From assembly GCA_900757185.1 (NCBI GenBank), contig CAAEMX010000021.1, positions 11,614 to 75,613 on the forward strand: DNA of 64,000 nucleotides, read 5' to 3'. Each line of letters opens with the position of its first letter. Position 1 is the first letter of the stretch. Below, piece after piece: positions 1-9,002 of the stretch. This DNA comes from an uncultured Collinsella sp. (GTDB taxonomy: Bacteria > Actinomycetota > Coriobacteriia > Coriobacteriales > Coriobacteriaceae). Position numbers and translations under genes: made by a program. Under the pieces are notes generated by a model that searched no databases, was not told the DNA's origin, and saw only the letters and a program-made list of their open reading frames with translations.

Positions 1-23
1 CGCTCTTGTTTGACTAGTCGTTT

Positions 24-43
24 AGGAACGTCCCCAATGACTA
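24..43. repeat. Arm of dispersed palindromic repeat R (copy R1)
   Basis: AGGAACGTCCCCAATGACTA matches, with one mismatch, the right arm of the 20-bp inverted repeat at 30900-30955. The preceding bases carry the same GACTAGTC loop in inverted orientation. The left arm is cut off by the window edge. A third copy lies at 60147-60181. Confidence 0.6.
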
Positions 44-166
44 TCCTCGTGACCCCTCTTCCTCCGTCCCCGAGGGATCGAGGCTCGTCTGCCGAATGGT
101 TGCTGCAGCGGCGGTGCGCCCATGTCACACTCAGAGGTGGCCTGACCCAACTTGGAAGGAGCCTCC

Positions 167-817
167 ATGAGCCTTGACAACGTAACTCTGCGCGCCGCCA
201 CGCTTGATGACCTGACCGGCATCGCCGCCATCTACAACCAGCTGTGGTGCAACACGCTGCGCAACCGCGGCGACGTCGAAGCTGCCGATTTCTGCGCGCG
301 CTTTAACATCGCCATGCAGCTGCAGCGCTCCCCCATCGCGCTCGTCGCCGAGGCAGAGGGCCGCATTATCGCCGCCTGCTGCATCGGCATCTTCGAGGAC
401 GGCAAGCCTCGTACCAATCCCACGTGGGTACCCTGCTACGACGAGATGTTCGCCCAGGCAACCGAGATGGCCAAAACCGCCGACGCCAAGCTCGAGGGAT
501 CGCTCTTTGGCGATAGCCGCGAGAAGGCAACAGCCGACCGCTTCGCCGCCACGGGCAACGAGTATGCCCAGGGCCAGCTCAACCTGATCATCATTGTGCC
601 CGAGTGGCAGGGCAAGGGGCTCGGCCGCGCGCTCATCGACTTTGCGCGCGCAGAGCTCGCCCGGGCAGGCTGCACCAAGTTCTTCCTGATGAGCGACTGC
701 AACTCTGACTGGCAGTTCTACGAGCACCTCAACATGAAGCGCATCTTGGAAGATCACAGCCAAGACACCGGCGACGGTTTTATCGTCTACATGTACGGAG
801 GCGACACGCAGGACTAA
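167..817 (+). CDS. GNAT family N-acetyltransferase
   Basis: This 216-residue protein is predicted to transfer an acetyl group from acetyl-CoA to an amine; the substrate is unknown. The acetyl-CoA loop QGKGLG lies at residues 148-153, after the beta strand LNLIIIV, as in GNAT motif A. The C-terminal part (FYEHLNMKRI) fits motif B. The start is the ATG preceded by GGAAGGAG (154-161, 5-nt gap) rather than the upstream in-frame TTG at 152. It stands alone, and the next gene is a remnant on the other strand. The family assignment is firm. Confidence 0.85.
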   Translation: MSLDNVTLRAATLDDLTGIAAIYNQLWCNTLRNRGDVEAADFCARFNIAMQLQRSPIALVAEAEGRIIAACCIGIFEDGKPRTNPTWVPCYDEMFAQATEMAKTADAKLEGSLFGDSREKATADRFAATGNEYAQGQLNLIIIVPEWQGKGLGRALIDFARAELARAGCTKFFLMSDCNSDWQFYEHLNMKRILEDHSQDTGDGFIVYMYGGDTQD

Positions 818-862
818 CCCGCGTGCCGCCTCATGGGCTTTCTCTAAAACAGCCCAGACCAA

Positions 863-1320
863 TCAGCCAAGACGAGCTAACAGGGCGCGCTCTCCTCGAC
901 AATAGGGACATTCACCCCGCGAAGCATGATATAGATGACCGCGCGGGCGCTCAACCGCCTCGGATGGATGCAGGTCGAGCAGGCGCGCCCATGTGCACGC
1001 ATCAAGGCGCTCTTGTGCTTTACCAAAGAGCGACCGGCGGAAAGCCTCGCCCATAAGGTTGCCAAAATCATCGAGCTCAAGAGCGTACTTTGGGACAACA
1101 TATCCAATCATCGTCCCCACTAATGGGCTACGCCCATTGCGCACGCAGCTGTTGAGCGACGGAGCGGGCGGAATGTCGTCGTCATCCGGGTCAAAAATGT
1201 CCAGGTCCAGTTCGCCAGAACTGTACGGATGTATTCCGCGGTTGAGCATCTTGAAGATATGGACCGCGAGTCCAAAGTCATCCGTCTGAGGTGTAAACAC
1301 CGGGGGCTTTCGCAGACGCC
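863..1320 (-). pseudogene. C-terminal remnant of a YegI-like protein kinase
   Basis: The frame reads KPPVFTPQTDDFGLAVHIFKML and, at its end, YHASRGECPYC. This resembles the last part of the catalytic lobe plus the C-terminal Cys-rich tail of YegI-like Ser/Thr kinases. The ATP-binding lobe, HRD and DFG motifs are absent, and no coding frame continues upstream beyond about 1350. The in-frame GTG at 1300 would give 145 residues but has no convincing ribosome site. I read it as a truncated, probably non-functional gene. The kinase identification is from motif memory and is moderate. Confidence 0.5.
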
Positions 1321-1686
1321 GCCAGGCTCTCGAAATCGCTGATGCCGGCTATCTCCATGAGCTAAAGCACTCGGAGGCAATATAGCCGGGAGCGGCGCAT
1401 GCAGTCCTATGTGTCACATCCGAAAGCGTAAAGCTATACGAGCGCCTTGATCGTATCCATACCCGCACGCGCCGAAACCTCGCAGCCCTTCTGCCCGTTG
1501 AGCACGCACTCGAGCAGTTTATCGTATGCGCGCTGGGCTTCGGGGGCCAGGTGCGCCCCGTTAAACATGCCCTCGGGTCGCACGCTTCCCTTCGAATCGA
1601 TCATACAAGCCCCCAATCCGTTTGGTTTCCCCAGATTGTGAGCCCGCACACCCAAGCCGCACGGCCCGCCGTTCAGGTGAAACTAC
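1321..1686. other. Intergenic stretch with no recognisable gene
   Basis: A minus-strand frame of 73 codons (1434-1655) is open, but I recognise no family and see no ribosome site. It may be decayed coding DNA like the neighbouring kinase fragment. Confidence 0.4.
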
Positions 1687-1733
1687 CACACGAAAAGTCC
1701 GCCGACCGTTGAAGTCGGCGGACTTTCGTGTGC
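1687..1733. terminator. Intrinsic terminator downstream of aguA copy 1
   Basis: The stem GTCCGCCGAC/GTCGGCGGAC has a 7-nt loop and is extended by CACACGAAA on both sides, with one bulge. Read on the minus strand it is followed by TTTTCGTG. It lies 32 nt past the minus-strand agmatine deiminase stop. Confidence 0.75.
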
Positions 1734-1764
1734 GGACAATCAAGCCCTGTTCACCATGGAACTG

Positions 1765-2886
1765 CTATTTACAGCGCGCCTTGGGCTGCTGCTGGGTGAT
1801 ACAGTGGATGTTGCCGCCGCCGTAGATGACCTCGCGGGTCATAATGCCGATAACTTCGCGGTCTGGGTAGGCGGCCTGGATGTCCTTGAGCGCCTGTGCA
1901 TCGTTGGGGTCGCCGAACTGCGGCACGAGCACCGCGCCGTTAATGGGCAGGAAGTTGAGGTAACTGGGCTCAAAGGCGTCCTCGGGCGTACGCGGCAGCA
2001 CGCCCTCGACGGGATCGATTGTAGAAGCCTCCTCCTCGGTCATGTATACCGAGGTCGCCGGCATAATTACCTTGTGCACTTTGAGCTTGCGGCCCTTGGC
2101 GTCGGTTGCCTCGGAAAGAGTCTTGTAGGCCTCCTGGCACTCCTTGTAGAACTTGTGGTTGGGATCGTCGGTCCACATGCAGCAAACCTCGCCAGGCGCG
2201 CTAAAGCACGCAACGTCGTCCACATGACCGTTCGTCTCAAACGGGTCGATGCCGTCCTTGATCCAAATAACCTTCTCGATGCCCAGGTACTCGCTGAGTT
2301 TTGCCTCGATCTGCTCCTTGGTGTACTGCGGATTGCGGTCCTCGTTGAGCAGGCACATCTCAGTGGTCACCACGGTGCCCTGGCCGTCGCAGTTAAACGA
2401 GCCCCCCTCGAGGATGTAGTCCTCCGGACGATAACGGTTGACCTGCTCGAGCTGTGCCACCTGTAGGCCGATGCTCGCATCCTTGTCCCAGGGGAAGTAC
2501 AGACCGTCAATGAAGCCGCCATACGCGTTGAAGTGGAAATGCGATAGCGCCACATCGCCCTTGTCATTAACGATGAACGCCGGACCGGGGTCGCGAATCC
2601 AGGAGTCGTTGTACTCCATGTGGATTACGCGCACGTTCTCCACGCCGTCAAAGATCTCGCACACCGCGGGGAAATCCTCAGCGTTGACGCCCACCGTAAT
2701 GGGCTGGAAGCGTGCGACCGTTTTAATGATCTCGGTAAAGACCTTCTGAGCGGGCTTGGCACCGCAGCGCCACACGTCGGAGCGATGCGGCCAGAGAATC
2801 CAGGTGCGCTCCTGCTCCTCGTACTCTCCGGGCATATAGAAACCGTCTTTTTTGGGCGTTGATTCGCTCTCGTAAATGGTCTTCAT
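1765..2886 (-). CDS. aguA: Agmatine deiminase, paralog 1
   Basis: This cytoplasmic enzyme (373 aa, normal length) hydrolyses agmatine to N-carbamoylputrescine and ammonia, the first step of agmatine fermentation. It belongs to the peptidyl-arginine deiminase-like fold. Visible hallmarks are NDSWIRDPGP (93-102), FNAYGG (119-124), LEGGS (159-163), NGHVDD (219-224) and the nucleophile Cys362 in GGGNIHCITQQ. The ATG is preceded by a GAGGAG-type site. It is divergent from a LuxR gene, suggesting local control, and ACCGTTCAC lies between them at 2994. A more divergent paralog is at 11081-12286. Confidence 0.95.
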   Translation of the reverse strand: MKTIYESESTPKKDGFYMPGEYEEQERTWILWPHRSDVWRCGAKPAQKVFTEIIKTVARFQPITVGVNAEDFPAVCEIFDGVENVRVIHMEYNDSWIRDPGPAFIVNDKGDVALSHFHFNAYGGFIDGLYFPWDKDASIGLQVAQLEQVNRYRPEDYILEGGSFNCDGQGTVVTTEMCLLNEDRNPQYTKEQIEAKLSEYLGIEKVIWIKDGIDPFETNGHVDDVACFSAPGEVCCMWTDDPNHKFYKECQEAYKTLSEATDAKGRKLKVHKVIMPATSVYMTEEEASTIDPVEGVLPRTPEDAFEPSYLNFLPINGAVLVPQFGDPNDAQALKDIQAAYPDREVIGIMTREVIYGGGNIHCITQQQPKARCK

Positions 2887-2993
2887 GTTGGCTCCTCACT
2901 TTGGGTCGAACCTGTTTGATGACACCCCCATTGTGCTGCGGCGACAACGGCGTCTCAATGGGCCTTGGGTACCCATTCGGCAGCCAAAAGTCG

Positions 2994-3004
2994 ACCGTTC
3001 ACTG
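2994..3004. promoter_or_regulatory. ACCGTTCAC motif between aguA and luxR
   Basis: ACCGTTCACTG shares its first nine bases with sites at 15344, 27799, 34316, 36392 (reverse) and 37568, all in intergenic regions. It may be an operator for a common regulator. Confidence 0.4.
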
Positions 3005-3067
3005 ACCTAAAGTTCTAGTGGACCGGCACGCATGCCATACTGGCTAGATGGCACGAAAGGACTCCCC

Positions 3068-3862
3068 ATGACACATGCGAACAACGCAGATAACCAGAAC
3101 GTTGAGCTCTTTGCTCAAGATTGGGCCGCTCTCAACGAATGCGCACTGTGGACACATGAGCAGGGGTCGCTCAGTGCACTGCAGGAAGGCCTACTCAAAC
3201 GCATCGCAGACGTGATTGTGCACCGTGTCTCGATGTTCGATATCGCCCAGACGGGGGCTCACGGACAAACGCAATTTGTTCGCCCCGTCGCATACGGAAT
3301 GTCCGCACAGGCGCTTGATGATTATTACGAACGCTACGCCGCGTATGACTACACCATTTGGAGCTTTGACACGCGGGTGGTCGATGTATATCGCGATCTG
3401 GACCTGGTGGATGTCGAGCGCCGCAATGGCACGCCCATCTACCTGGAATGGATGCAGCCCCTGGGAATTTATTATGGCTGCACGGCCACACTGGCGCACA
3501 AGGCCACGCCGCTCGGCTCAATTACGCTGTTCCGCGCCGAGCAAGACGGCGACTTTACCGATTCGGAGCTCGAGATCCTCCACCAGATTGCCCGGCACCT
3601 GAGCTTGCATCTGCATCAGCTGCTCCCACACGGGTATGCCGAGGGCGCAGATGAAAGCCCCGCCAGCGTGCTTGCCATCAAGGCCGCTCTGCTCCCCCGC
3701 GAAGCCGAGGTCCTCAAGTTCATGCTCACCGGCAAGACCAACCACGAGATAGCTGTTGAGCTCTATATCTCCGAGTCGACCGTCAAAAAGCACGTCAACG
3801 CCATCTACCGCAAACTCGGCGTCAAAAACCGCATGGGTCTCATGGCGCTGCTGCAGCCGTAG
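3068..3862 (+). CDS. LuxR-family transcriptional regulator
   Basis: This is a 264-residue soluble regulator. The C-terminal LuxR helix-turn-helix spans about residues 205-262 (LLPREAEVLKFMLTGKTNHE, then ISESTVKKHVNAIYRKLGV). The N-terminal 190 residues resemble a GAF/autoinducer-like sensor domain, but I cannot name a ligand. The start is the ATG at 3068 with GAAAGGA 6 nt upstream; an in-frame ATG at 3032 lacks such a site. It is divergently transcribed from agmatine deiminase, so it is the obvious candidate regulator of that gene. It has no membrane helices, unlike the two other LuxR proteins in this region. Confidence 0.88.
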   Translation: MTHANNADNQNVELFAQDWAALNECALWTHEQGSLSALQEGLLKRIADVIVHRVSMFDIAQTGAHGQTQFVRPVAYGMSAQALDDYYERYAAYDYTIWSFDTRVVDVYRDLDLVDVERRNGTPIYLEWMQPLGIYYGCTATLAHKATPLGSITLFRAEQDGDFTDSELEILHQIARHLSLHLHQLLPHGYAEGADESPASVLAIKAALLPREAEVLKFMLTGKTNHEIAVELYISESTVKKHVNAIYRKLGVKNRMGLMALLQP

Positions 3863-3931
3863 TGCACTCCCCCTCGGGACAGCATGGATCCACTTTGGTT
3901 TACAAACGGCGGATGAGCCAGTTGTAAATGA

Positions 3932-3975
3932 CTTGGCCGATAACAGATGATGTTGACCAACTGTTATCGGCCAAG
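3932..3975. terminator. Perfect 15-bp hairpin downstream of luxR
   Basis: CTTGGCCGATAACAG pairs with CTGTTATCGGCCAAG across a 14-nt loop. There is no clear T tract, so termination is likely but not proven. Confidence 0.5.
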
Positions 3976-4059
3976 CGGATATCAACATGCAGCCTTTGTT
4001 TGCAGAAAAACCTGAGACCCTAAAGGGATGAAATCTAATAAAAGGTCCTCGGTAATTAC

Positions 4060-4098
4060 CATAATCTTGTAGTAGTGTTTTCCACAATCTTATAGTAG
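4060..4098. repeat. Direct repeat, two 16-bp copies 23 bp apart
   Basis: CATAATCTTGTAGTAG (4060-4075) and CACAATCTTATAGTAG (4083-4098) match at 14 of 16 positions. They lie in a 375-bp geneless gap between convergent genes. Their function is unknown. Confidence 0.5.
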
Positions 4099-4154
4099 CC
4101 CAGTTCAGAAGCGTTATTTATAGAACCGATATCTCGGACCCTAAATAACAATAA

Positions 4155-4187
4155 CCACCACAATGGGAACTGTCCCCATTGTGGTGG
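4155..4187 (-). terminator. Terminator for the MATE gene
   Basis: CCACCACAATGGG pairs perfectly with CCCATTGTGGTGG. On the minus strand it is followed by a T-rich stretch, 52 nt past the transporter stop. Confidence 0.65.
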
Positions 4188-4238
4188 CTTGCAGGCGAGT
4201 TGACTTATTCGACTATCGCGCGCCGGCCGTGTCCAAGT

Positions 4239-5615
4239 CTAGAGCGTGGCAAGTCGCTTGGATTCGCGGACGGCGAGGGCGATGGAGATAAGACCAGTGA
4301 TGGCGTCAGCCGCCACCAAGGCAAACCAGACACCCTGAACGCCCATCATGTTGCCAAGCAGGTACATAAGCGGCACGGAGCAGATCACGTAGCGGAGCAG
4401 ACCGGTGAACGTGGCGATACCCACCTTCTCAACCGCCTGGAAGTACATCGACATGGTCATGGCAAGATAGCCCAGGGCCACGGCCAGGATAACGATGCGC
4501 GTGGCGTTGGCGGCAACCTCGACGAGCGCCGGGTCGCTACCAGCAAAAAAGGCGCAGACCGGCGTTGCGGCTACCCACAGCACAGCAGACACCGCAGCAA
4601 GCGTCACGACCTGGTACTTAAGCGTGCAAGAGAGCGTTTCCTTGAGGCGCGCCCACGCCTTGGCGCCGGCGTTGAAGGCGGCAATGGGCTGCAGGCCGTA
4701 CGAGAAGCACTGGGCGACCATCATGGTAATGTAGAGGATGTAGCCGTTGATCACGCCAAAAGCCGCGATGTAGAGCGAACCCATATCGCCGCCGAGCTGG
4801 CCAAGCAGCGAGTTGGCAACGGTGTTGAAGATGAACGTGGCAGCCTGCACCAAAAAGAACGGGAAACCGATCTTGATGATCTGACCGCAGATGCCCATGT
4901 CGAGTTTGAGATCGGCGGCGCTGATCTGGAGCTGCGACTTCTTACCGCCGATGAACCAGAAGATACCGATGGCCCAGATACCGATGGAAAGACCGTAGTA
5001 CACGCCAGCTCCCATAACGCCAAGCTTGAGTACAAACGTGGAAAGCGCAAGCCAGCAGATAGCGACGATGGCAGACACGGTCATGAGGTTGGCCTGGATC
5101 TGAACCTTCTCGTCCACACGCATGACGGCGGTGACCATCTGACCAATGACCGTGAGCGGCAGCAGCACGGAGAAGGTGCGCACGCCGGCAACGGTATCGG
5201 CCATGATGTCGGGCGTGGCGCCGAAGAATGCGCAGATGGGCTCGGTAAACACAGCCATCACCACAGCAAGCAGCACACTCACAATCGTGGTAAGCCAAAA
5301 GCCCTGGCTAAACGCCTTGCTGGCGCCCTTAATGTCGCCGGCACCCAAAAGGTTGCCCACCACGGCGGGCACGCCGGTGCCAAACAGGTTACCAAAGGCC
5401 AGGTTAATGTACTCGACCGACATGATGATCGAGACACATGCCAGGCCGTGGGCACCCAAGCCCCAGCCCATGACAAGGCCCTCCAGGACCACCATGATGA
5501 TTTGGGCAAGCATACCCTGGCCGGTGATGATGGTGTACTTGCGCACCAGGCCGGGAATCGGCTGCGAGGCAAGCTCACGCTCCTCCTCAACAGCGGCGGT
5601 TGCTTCTTCTGCCAT
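4239..5615 (-). CDS. MATE family multidrug/toxin efflux transporter
   Basis: This 458-residue integral membrane protein has about twelve hydrophobic segments in two similar halves, typical in length for MATE cation-coupled antiporters that export drugs or metabolites. Features include the N-terminal KYTIITGQGMLAQIIMVVLEG and the mid-protein GFPFFLVQAATFIFNTVANS, as in DinF/NorM-type members. The start is at MAEEATA, where AGGGGAG sits upstream; an in-frame upstream start adds 19 residues without support. It is followed on the same strand by nothing, and preceded by the amidohydrolase 97 nt away, so the two may be co-transcribed. The substrate is unknown. Confidence 0.88.
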   Translation of the reverse strand: MAEEATAAVEEERELASQPIPGLVRKYTIITGQGMLAQIIMVVLEGLVMGWGLGAHGLACVSIIMSVEYINLAFGNLFGTGVPAVVGNLLGAGDIKGASKAFSQGFWLTTIVSVLLAVVMAVFTEPICAFFGATPDIMADTVAGVRTFSVLLPLTVIGQMVTAVMRVDEKVQIQANLMTVSAIVAICWLALSTFVLKLGVMGAGVYYGLSIGIWAIGIFWFIGGKKSQLQISAADLKLDMGICGQIIKIGFPFFLVQAATFIFNTVANSLLGQLGGDMGSLYIAAFGVINGYILYITMMVAQCFSYGLQPIAAFNAGAKAWARLKETLSCTLKYQVVTLAAVSAVLWVAATPVCAFFAGSDPALVEVAANATRIVILAVALGYLAMTMSMYFQAVEKVGIATFTGLLRYVICSVPLMYLLGNMMGVQGVWFALVAADAITGLISIALAVRESKRLATL

Positions 5616-5711
5616 TGTTCTCCCCTTTCCATGAGAGATTGATGAATGGATGAATGAATGGATGGGCGGCACGCACGGGCTGTGGCACCGCCCGGCGATG
5701 CAGCAGCCCCG

Positions 5712-7340
5712 CTAGGCCTCGTAGACCACCTTGCCGGCAATCATCGTGAGAGACGCCGTGGCCTCGAGGACCTCAGCCGGTTCGCAGTCAAAGAGGTTGC
5801 GGTCGAGCACACAGATATCAGCCTGTTTGCCGCATGCGAGCGTACCGATGCGATCCTCGGCATGCATGGCGTAGGCGCTGCCGTAGGTGTAGGCGCGCAA
5901 GGCCTCGGCCATGGTGATGCGCTCCTGCGGGAACCACCCTTCTGGGTTGGAACCGTCCTCGAGCATGCGGAAGGCTGCGCCGTACACCTCCTCCATGGGC
6001 TCCAAGCCCACAACGGGGAAGTCGCTGCCCAAGTGCACCACGGCACCGCTGGCAAGCAGGCTGTGCAGGGGCCACGAAAGCGCTGCACGCTCGGGGCCCA
6101 CGGCATCGTCCTTGGCAAGGTCAGCCATATCGAGCAGCATGTGCCACGGTTGCATGCCGGGGCATATACCAAGCTCTGCGTAGCGCGGCAGATCCTCGGG
6201 CTGAACCGTCTCGTTGTGCTCCATGGAGTGGCGGCAACCCCGCTTACCATGCAAGCGCTCGCCCTCCTCAAAGCAATCGAGCACAAAACGCACCGAGCGA
6301 TCGCCGATCGTATGGACGCGCGTGTCAACGCCCCATTCCTGCGCCCTGACAATGGCGGCACGGATGCGCTCTGGATCCTCCGCGGGCTCACCGCAGGTAT
6401 CGGGCGCGTTGGAATAGGGTTCAAGCATCCAAGCGGTGTGGTCGGAGCACACGCCATCAAGAAACTGCTTAAAGCCGTGCCACTCGACCTGCGTGCCAGG
6501 GAAGTTGTACTTGGCCTTGATTTGATCGAGCGTCATGCTCTCGTTCTCAAACAGATCGGTGTACAAAAAGACGCGCAGCGGCAATTCGTCCTTGGCATTA
6601 AGATCCGCAAGCACTGCATACGGGTTTTCCATGCTCACAAACGTAGGATTGACCATGCCGACAGTGGTGATGCCAAAGCTGTTAGCGCGCTTTGCCGTCT
6701 TGGTAAACGAAGCTTCCGCAACGTCCATCGCGGGGTCGTAGACCTCATCCATAAAGAAGGAGCCGGCATTGTTGGAAAACACGCCCGTCAGGTTGCCGTC
6801 GGCATCCTTAAGGATCTTGCCGCCTGCGGGATCGGGCGTCTGCGAAGTCACTCCCACCTTGTTGATGGCACAGGTATTGGCGCTAAAGGTATGCAGGTCA
6901 ACCTGCTGCAGGAAGACCGGGCGGTCGGAGATGTATTCATCGATCATCGCGGCCGTGGGCATCTCGGGGATATCCCACTGGAACTGAATGATTTGGCAGC
7001 CCAGAATCCACTCATTATCGGGATGGGCGTTCGCAAACGCTACAACACGCTCCATCGCCATCTCAAAACTGGTGCAATCGATAAGGTTGACGGCAAAATC
7101 GGGGTCGGTCATAAACGCACCCTGAGCAAAATGCGTGTGCGAGTCAATCAGGCCAGGCATAACGAGCTGGTCGCCAAAGTCGCGCACCTCAGTATCGGGG
7201 CCGATAAACGGCGCCAAGTGGGCATCGTCACCGCAGGCAACGATCTTATCGCCACGCACGGCAACGCCGCCCTTAAACGGTTCGATCCCATCGCCGGTAA
7301 AAACGGCATTGCTCTTGATTACTACATCAGCCTTCTCCAT
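5712..7340 (-). CDS. YtcJ-like metal-dependent amidohydrolase
   Basis: This 542-residue protein of the amidohydrolase superfamily (Amidohydro_3/YtcJ group) hydrolyses an unidentified amide or related bond. The metal site begins with HTH (residues 68-70, in PGLIDSHTHF). Later histidine motifs VHTIGDRS and MEHNE and the Asp in LGSDFP complete the usual ligand set. The start has AGGAGG 6 nt upstream. It sits between the MATE pump and a membrane LuxR regulator, an arrangement seen for inducible catabolic modules in Coriobacteriia. The link to agmatine is by proximity only. Confidence 0.85.
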   Translation of the reverse strand: MEKADVVIKSNAVFTGDGIEPFKGGVAVRGDKIVACGDDAHLAPFIGPDTEVRDFGDQLVMPGLIDSHTHFAQGAFMTDPDFAVNLIDCTSFEMAMERVVAFANAHPDNEWILGCQIIQFQWDIPEMPTAAMIDEYISDRPVFLQQVDLHTFSANTCAINKVGVTSQTPDPAGGKILKDADGNLTGVFSNNAGSFFMDEVYDPAMDVAEASFTKTAKRANSFGITTVGMVNPTFVSMENPYAVLADLNAKDELPLRVFLYTDLFENESMTLDQIKAKYNFPGTQVEWHGFKQFLDGVCSDHTAWMLEPYSNAPDTCGEPAEDPERIRAAIVRAQEWGVDTRVHTIGDRSVRFVLDCFEEGERLHGKRGCRHSMEHNETVQPEDLPRYAELGICPGMQPWHMLLDMADLAKDDAVGPERAALSWPLHSLLASGAVVHLGSDFPVVGLEPMEEVYGAAFRMLEDGSNPEGWFPQERITMAEALRAYTYGSAYAMHAEDRIGTLACGKQADICVLDRNLFDCEPAEVLEATASLTMIAGKVVYEA

Positions 7341-7653
7341 GTGAGCCTCCTCAGACGTTTTAGGATGTAACGCGGGTACACCGCCCGCGCTGGCTTTCGG
7401 TCGGGAGCAAAGCACTCCCGCATCGGTGCGTGCCTGTAAGCCGTACTCAGATGTCTGTCTCACGTCCGCGGCTTCGCGCTATATCCATTGATACACAGGG
7501 GCAAACCCATGCCAAGGTCAGGGGCCGCAAACGGTCAGTTTAAGCCGGTTTACACTTTTTACCTGCGGGTTTATTGTCTGAGATTAATGCCGCTTCATTA
7601 CGCCCAACGGCGCCCGCCTTATCGGCAAGGCTCGCATTCAAGGAAAAATAGGG
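7341..7653. other. Intergenic region with a 14-mer shared with the ptcA upstream region
   Basis: No gene is seen in these 313 bases. ACCTGCGGGTTTAT at 7561-7574 occurs again, inverted, at 15378-15391. Both sites lie beside a 7TM LuxR gene, so this may be a LuxR-related promoter element. Confidence 0.35.
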
Positions 7654-8646
7654 CTAGGAACGCCAAAAGGCATCTATGAGGTCATCTCGGTTGGAGACAC
7701 CGCTTTTAACGTAGATGCGATGCAAGTGCGCCTTGACAGTGCCAGGGCTGATGACCAACTCGCTGGCGATGTTTTGGGCGTCGTTGCCCTTCAGCACCAG
7801 CGTGAGCACCTCCTGCTCGCGCCGCGACAGCTTATGGGCATCGGCATAGATCACAACGCGTGATGCTAGATCGTCCCCAGAGCGTGCGCTCTCGGCCGCC
7901 ACGTCCTCATCGGCACGCGGATGACGGGCATACACGCGCAGGATATGGCTAAACTGGCAAAAGAGTTGGACCGCGCATACCACGAGCAGCACGTTTTCGG
8001 AGATATTGCGCTCGGACAGATACCACAAAAAGAGGCTGATGACGGGGTTTTGAGAGTCGGGGCGGCAGAGCAAAATCATGTAGGTGTCCTCGGCGATTAC
8101 GCAAAACGCAAGAACGAGTGCCACCTTCCAAAAGAGCTTTGAGCGGTCGAGGTCGAGTTTCTCAACACGCGTGGCCCTGTGCCGGTAATGCCAGGCGGCA
8201 TAGGCAAGACATCCTACATTGCCCAGGTCACGCGTGAGCCAAAAGAGATACTGCTGCACCTCTCCGGCAGCACCGCTGCGAGGCACCAGCACCAATTGCA
8301 AGATTGAAAACGGCACGATAGCAAGTCCGAGCATGCGCGACGTCGGTCTTTTGCGCAAGCGCGCAAACATCCACAGTACCACGCAGGCATAGATGGCAAT
8401 ACCGAGCACGCAGCGCAGCAAGGGGTGCTGCAACGGCTCGCTAAAGGTAACAGCGTATTCGTATTTGAGCCGATTGTACTCGTCAAAAAAAATGACCGAC
8501 ATATCGAGCATGTAGAGCAAAAAGCCCGCCGCGGCCACCAGGCTGTCGCGACGGCGCGTCATGAGCCAAACCACCAATGCCACGGCACTGGTCACCAGAG
8601 CCACACCCATGATAATCGTGGTGTAGATATAGAACGCGAAACTCAT
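7654..8646 (-). CDS. Membrane-anchored LuxR-family regulator (7TM type)
   Basis: This 330-residue protein has about seven hydrophobic helices over residues 1-235, followed by a LuxR HTH (about 268-328, with KLSRREQEVLTLVLKGNDAQ and SPGTVKAHLHRIYVKSGV). This architecture is abundant in gut Coriobacteriia, where such regulators sense small molecules at the membrane and control adjacent catabolic genes. GGGGAGG precedes the ATG. It is upstream of and co-oriented with the amidohydrolase, its likely target. The ligand is unknown. Confidence 0.88.
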   Translation of the reverse strand: MSFAFYIYTTIIMGVALVTSAVALVVWLMTRRRDSLVAAAGFLLYMLDMSVIFFDEYNRLKYEYAVTFSEPLQHPLLRCVLGIAIYACVVLWMFARLRKRPTSRMLGLAIVPFSILQLVLVPRSGAAGEVQQYLFWLTRDLGNVGCLAYAAWHYRHRATRVEKLDLDRSKLFWKVALVLAFCVIAEDTYMILLCRPDSQNPVISLFLWYLSERNISENVLLVVCAVQLFCQFSHILRVYARHPRADEDVAAESARSGDDLASRVVIYADAHKLSRREQEVLTLVLKGNDAQNIASELVISPGTVKAHLHRIYVKSGVSNRDDLIDAFWRS

Positions 8647-8774
8647 GCCCGCCTCCCCTGTCTAGATGCCGTGAGGATGTTGACAGATTCTTTGCCGCAA
8701 GATTAGACTCACCGATTAAACGTACTGTATCGTTTAGATAAACAAGCTGTGTCTCACCGATGAAAGGAGATGCC

Positions 8775-8966
8775 ATGGCGCCTATCGCACCGCTCAAAAT
8801 ACTCGTTGCCCCTGCCGCCAAGGCCATCGTCCACCTGTGCGACTCACTTACCTACAATGACGTCCCCTGTGTCGTCGAAGAGCGTTCGGACAGCTGCCCC
8901 TATCTGGGCCACGTCCCCTTCTTTGCGCCTAAGCTCGTTTCCGATCCCGAGCACCGCGAACAGTAA
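8775..8966 (+). CDS. Small hypothetical protein (63 aa)
   Basis: This short ORF has an excellent ribosome site (AAAGGAGA, 5 nt before the ATG) and is divergent from the membrane LuxR gene. It contains three Cys (DSLTYNDVPCVVEERSDSC) and no membrane segment. I do not recognise it. The ribosome site and position argue that it is translated, but its shortness leaves doubt. Confidence 0.5.
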   Translation: MAPIAPLKILVAPAAKAIVHLCDSLTYNDVPCVVEERSDSCPYLGHVPFFAPKLVSDPEHREQ

Positions 8967-9002
8967 TCCAAGATGCACCAAGCGCTGCGCAACTCGCGGC
9001 GC

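Noticed and set aside
1434..1655. 73-codon minus frame as a gene
   Set aside because: No ribosome site and no recognisable family; left as an intergenic note.
4179..5642. 487-codon open frame opposite the MATE gene
   Set aside because: It is a GC-rich shadow of the transporter: His/Gly/Asp-rich with no known domain, while the other strand has a full-length family member.
5658..7370. 570-codon open frame opposite the amidohydrolase
   Set aside because: Antisense shadow; the amidohydrolase motifs and ribosome site are on the minus strand.
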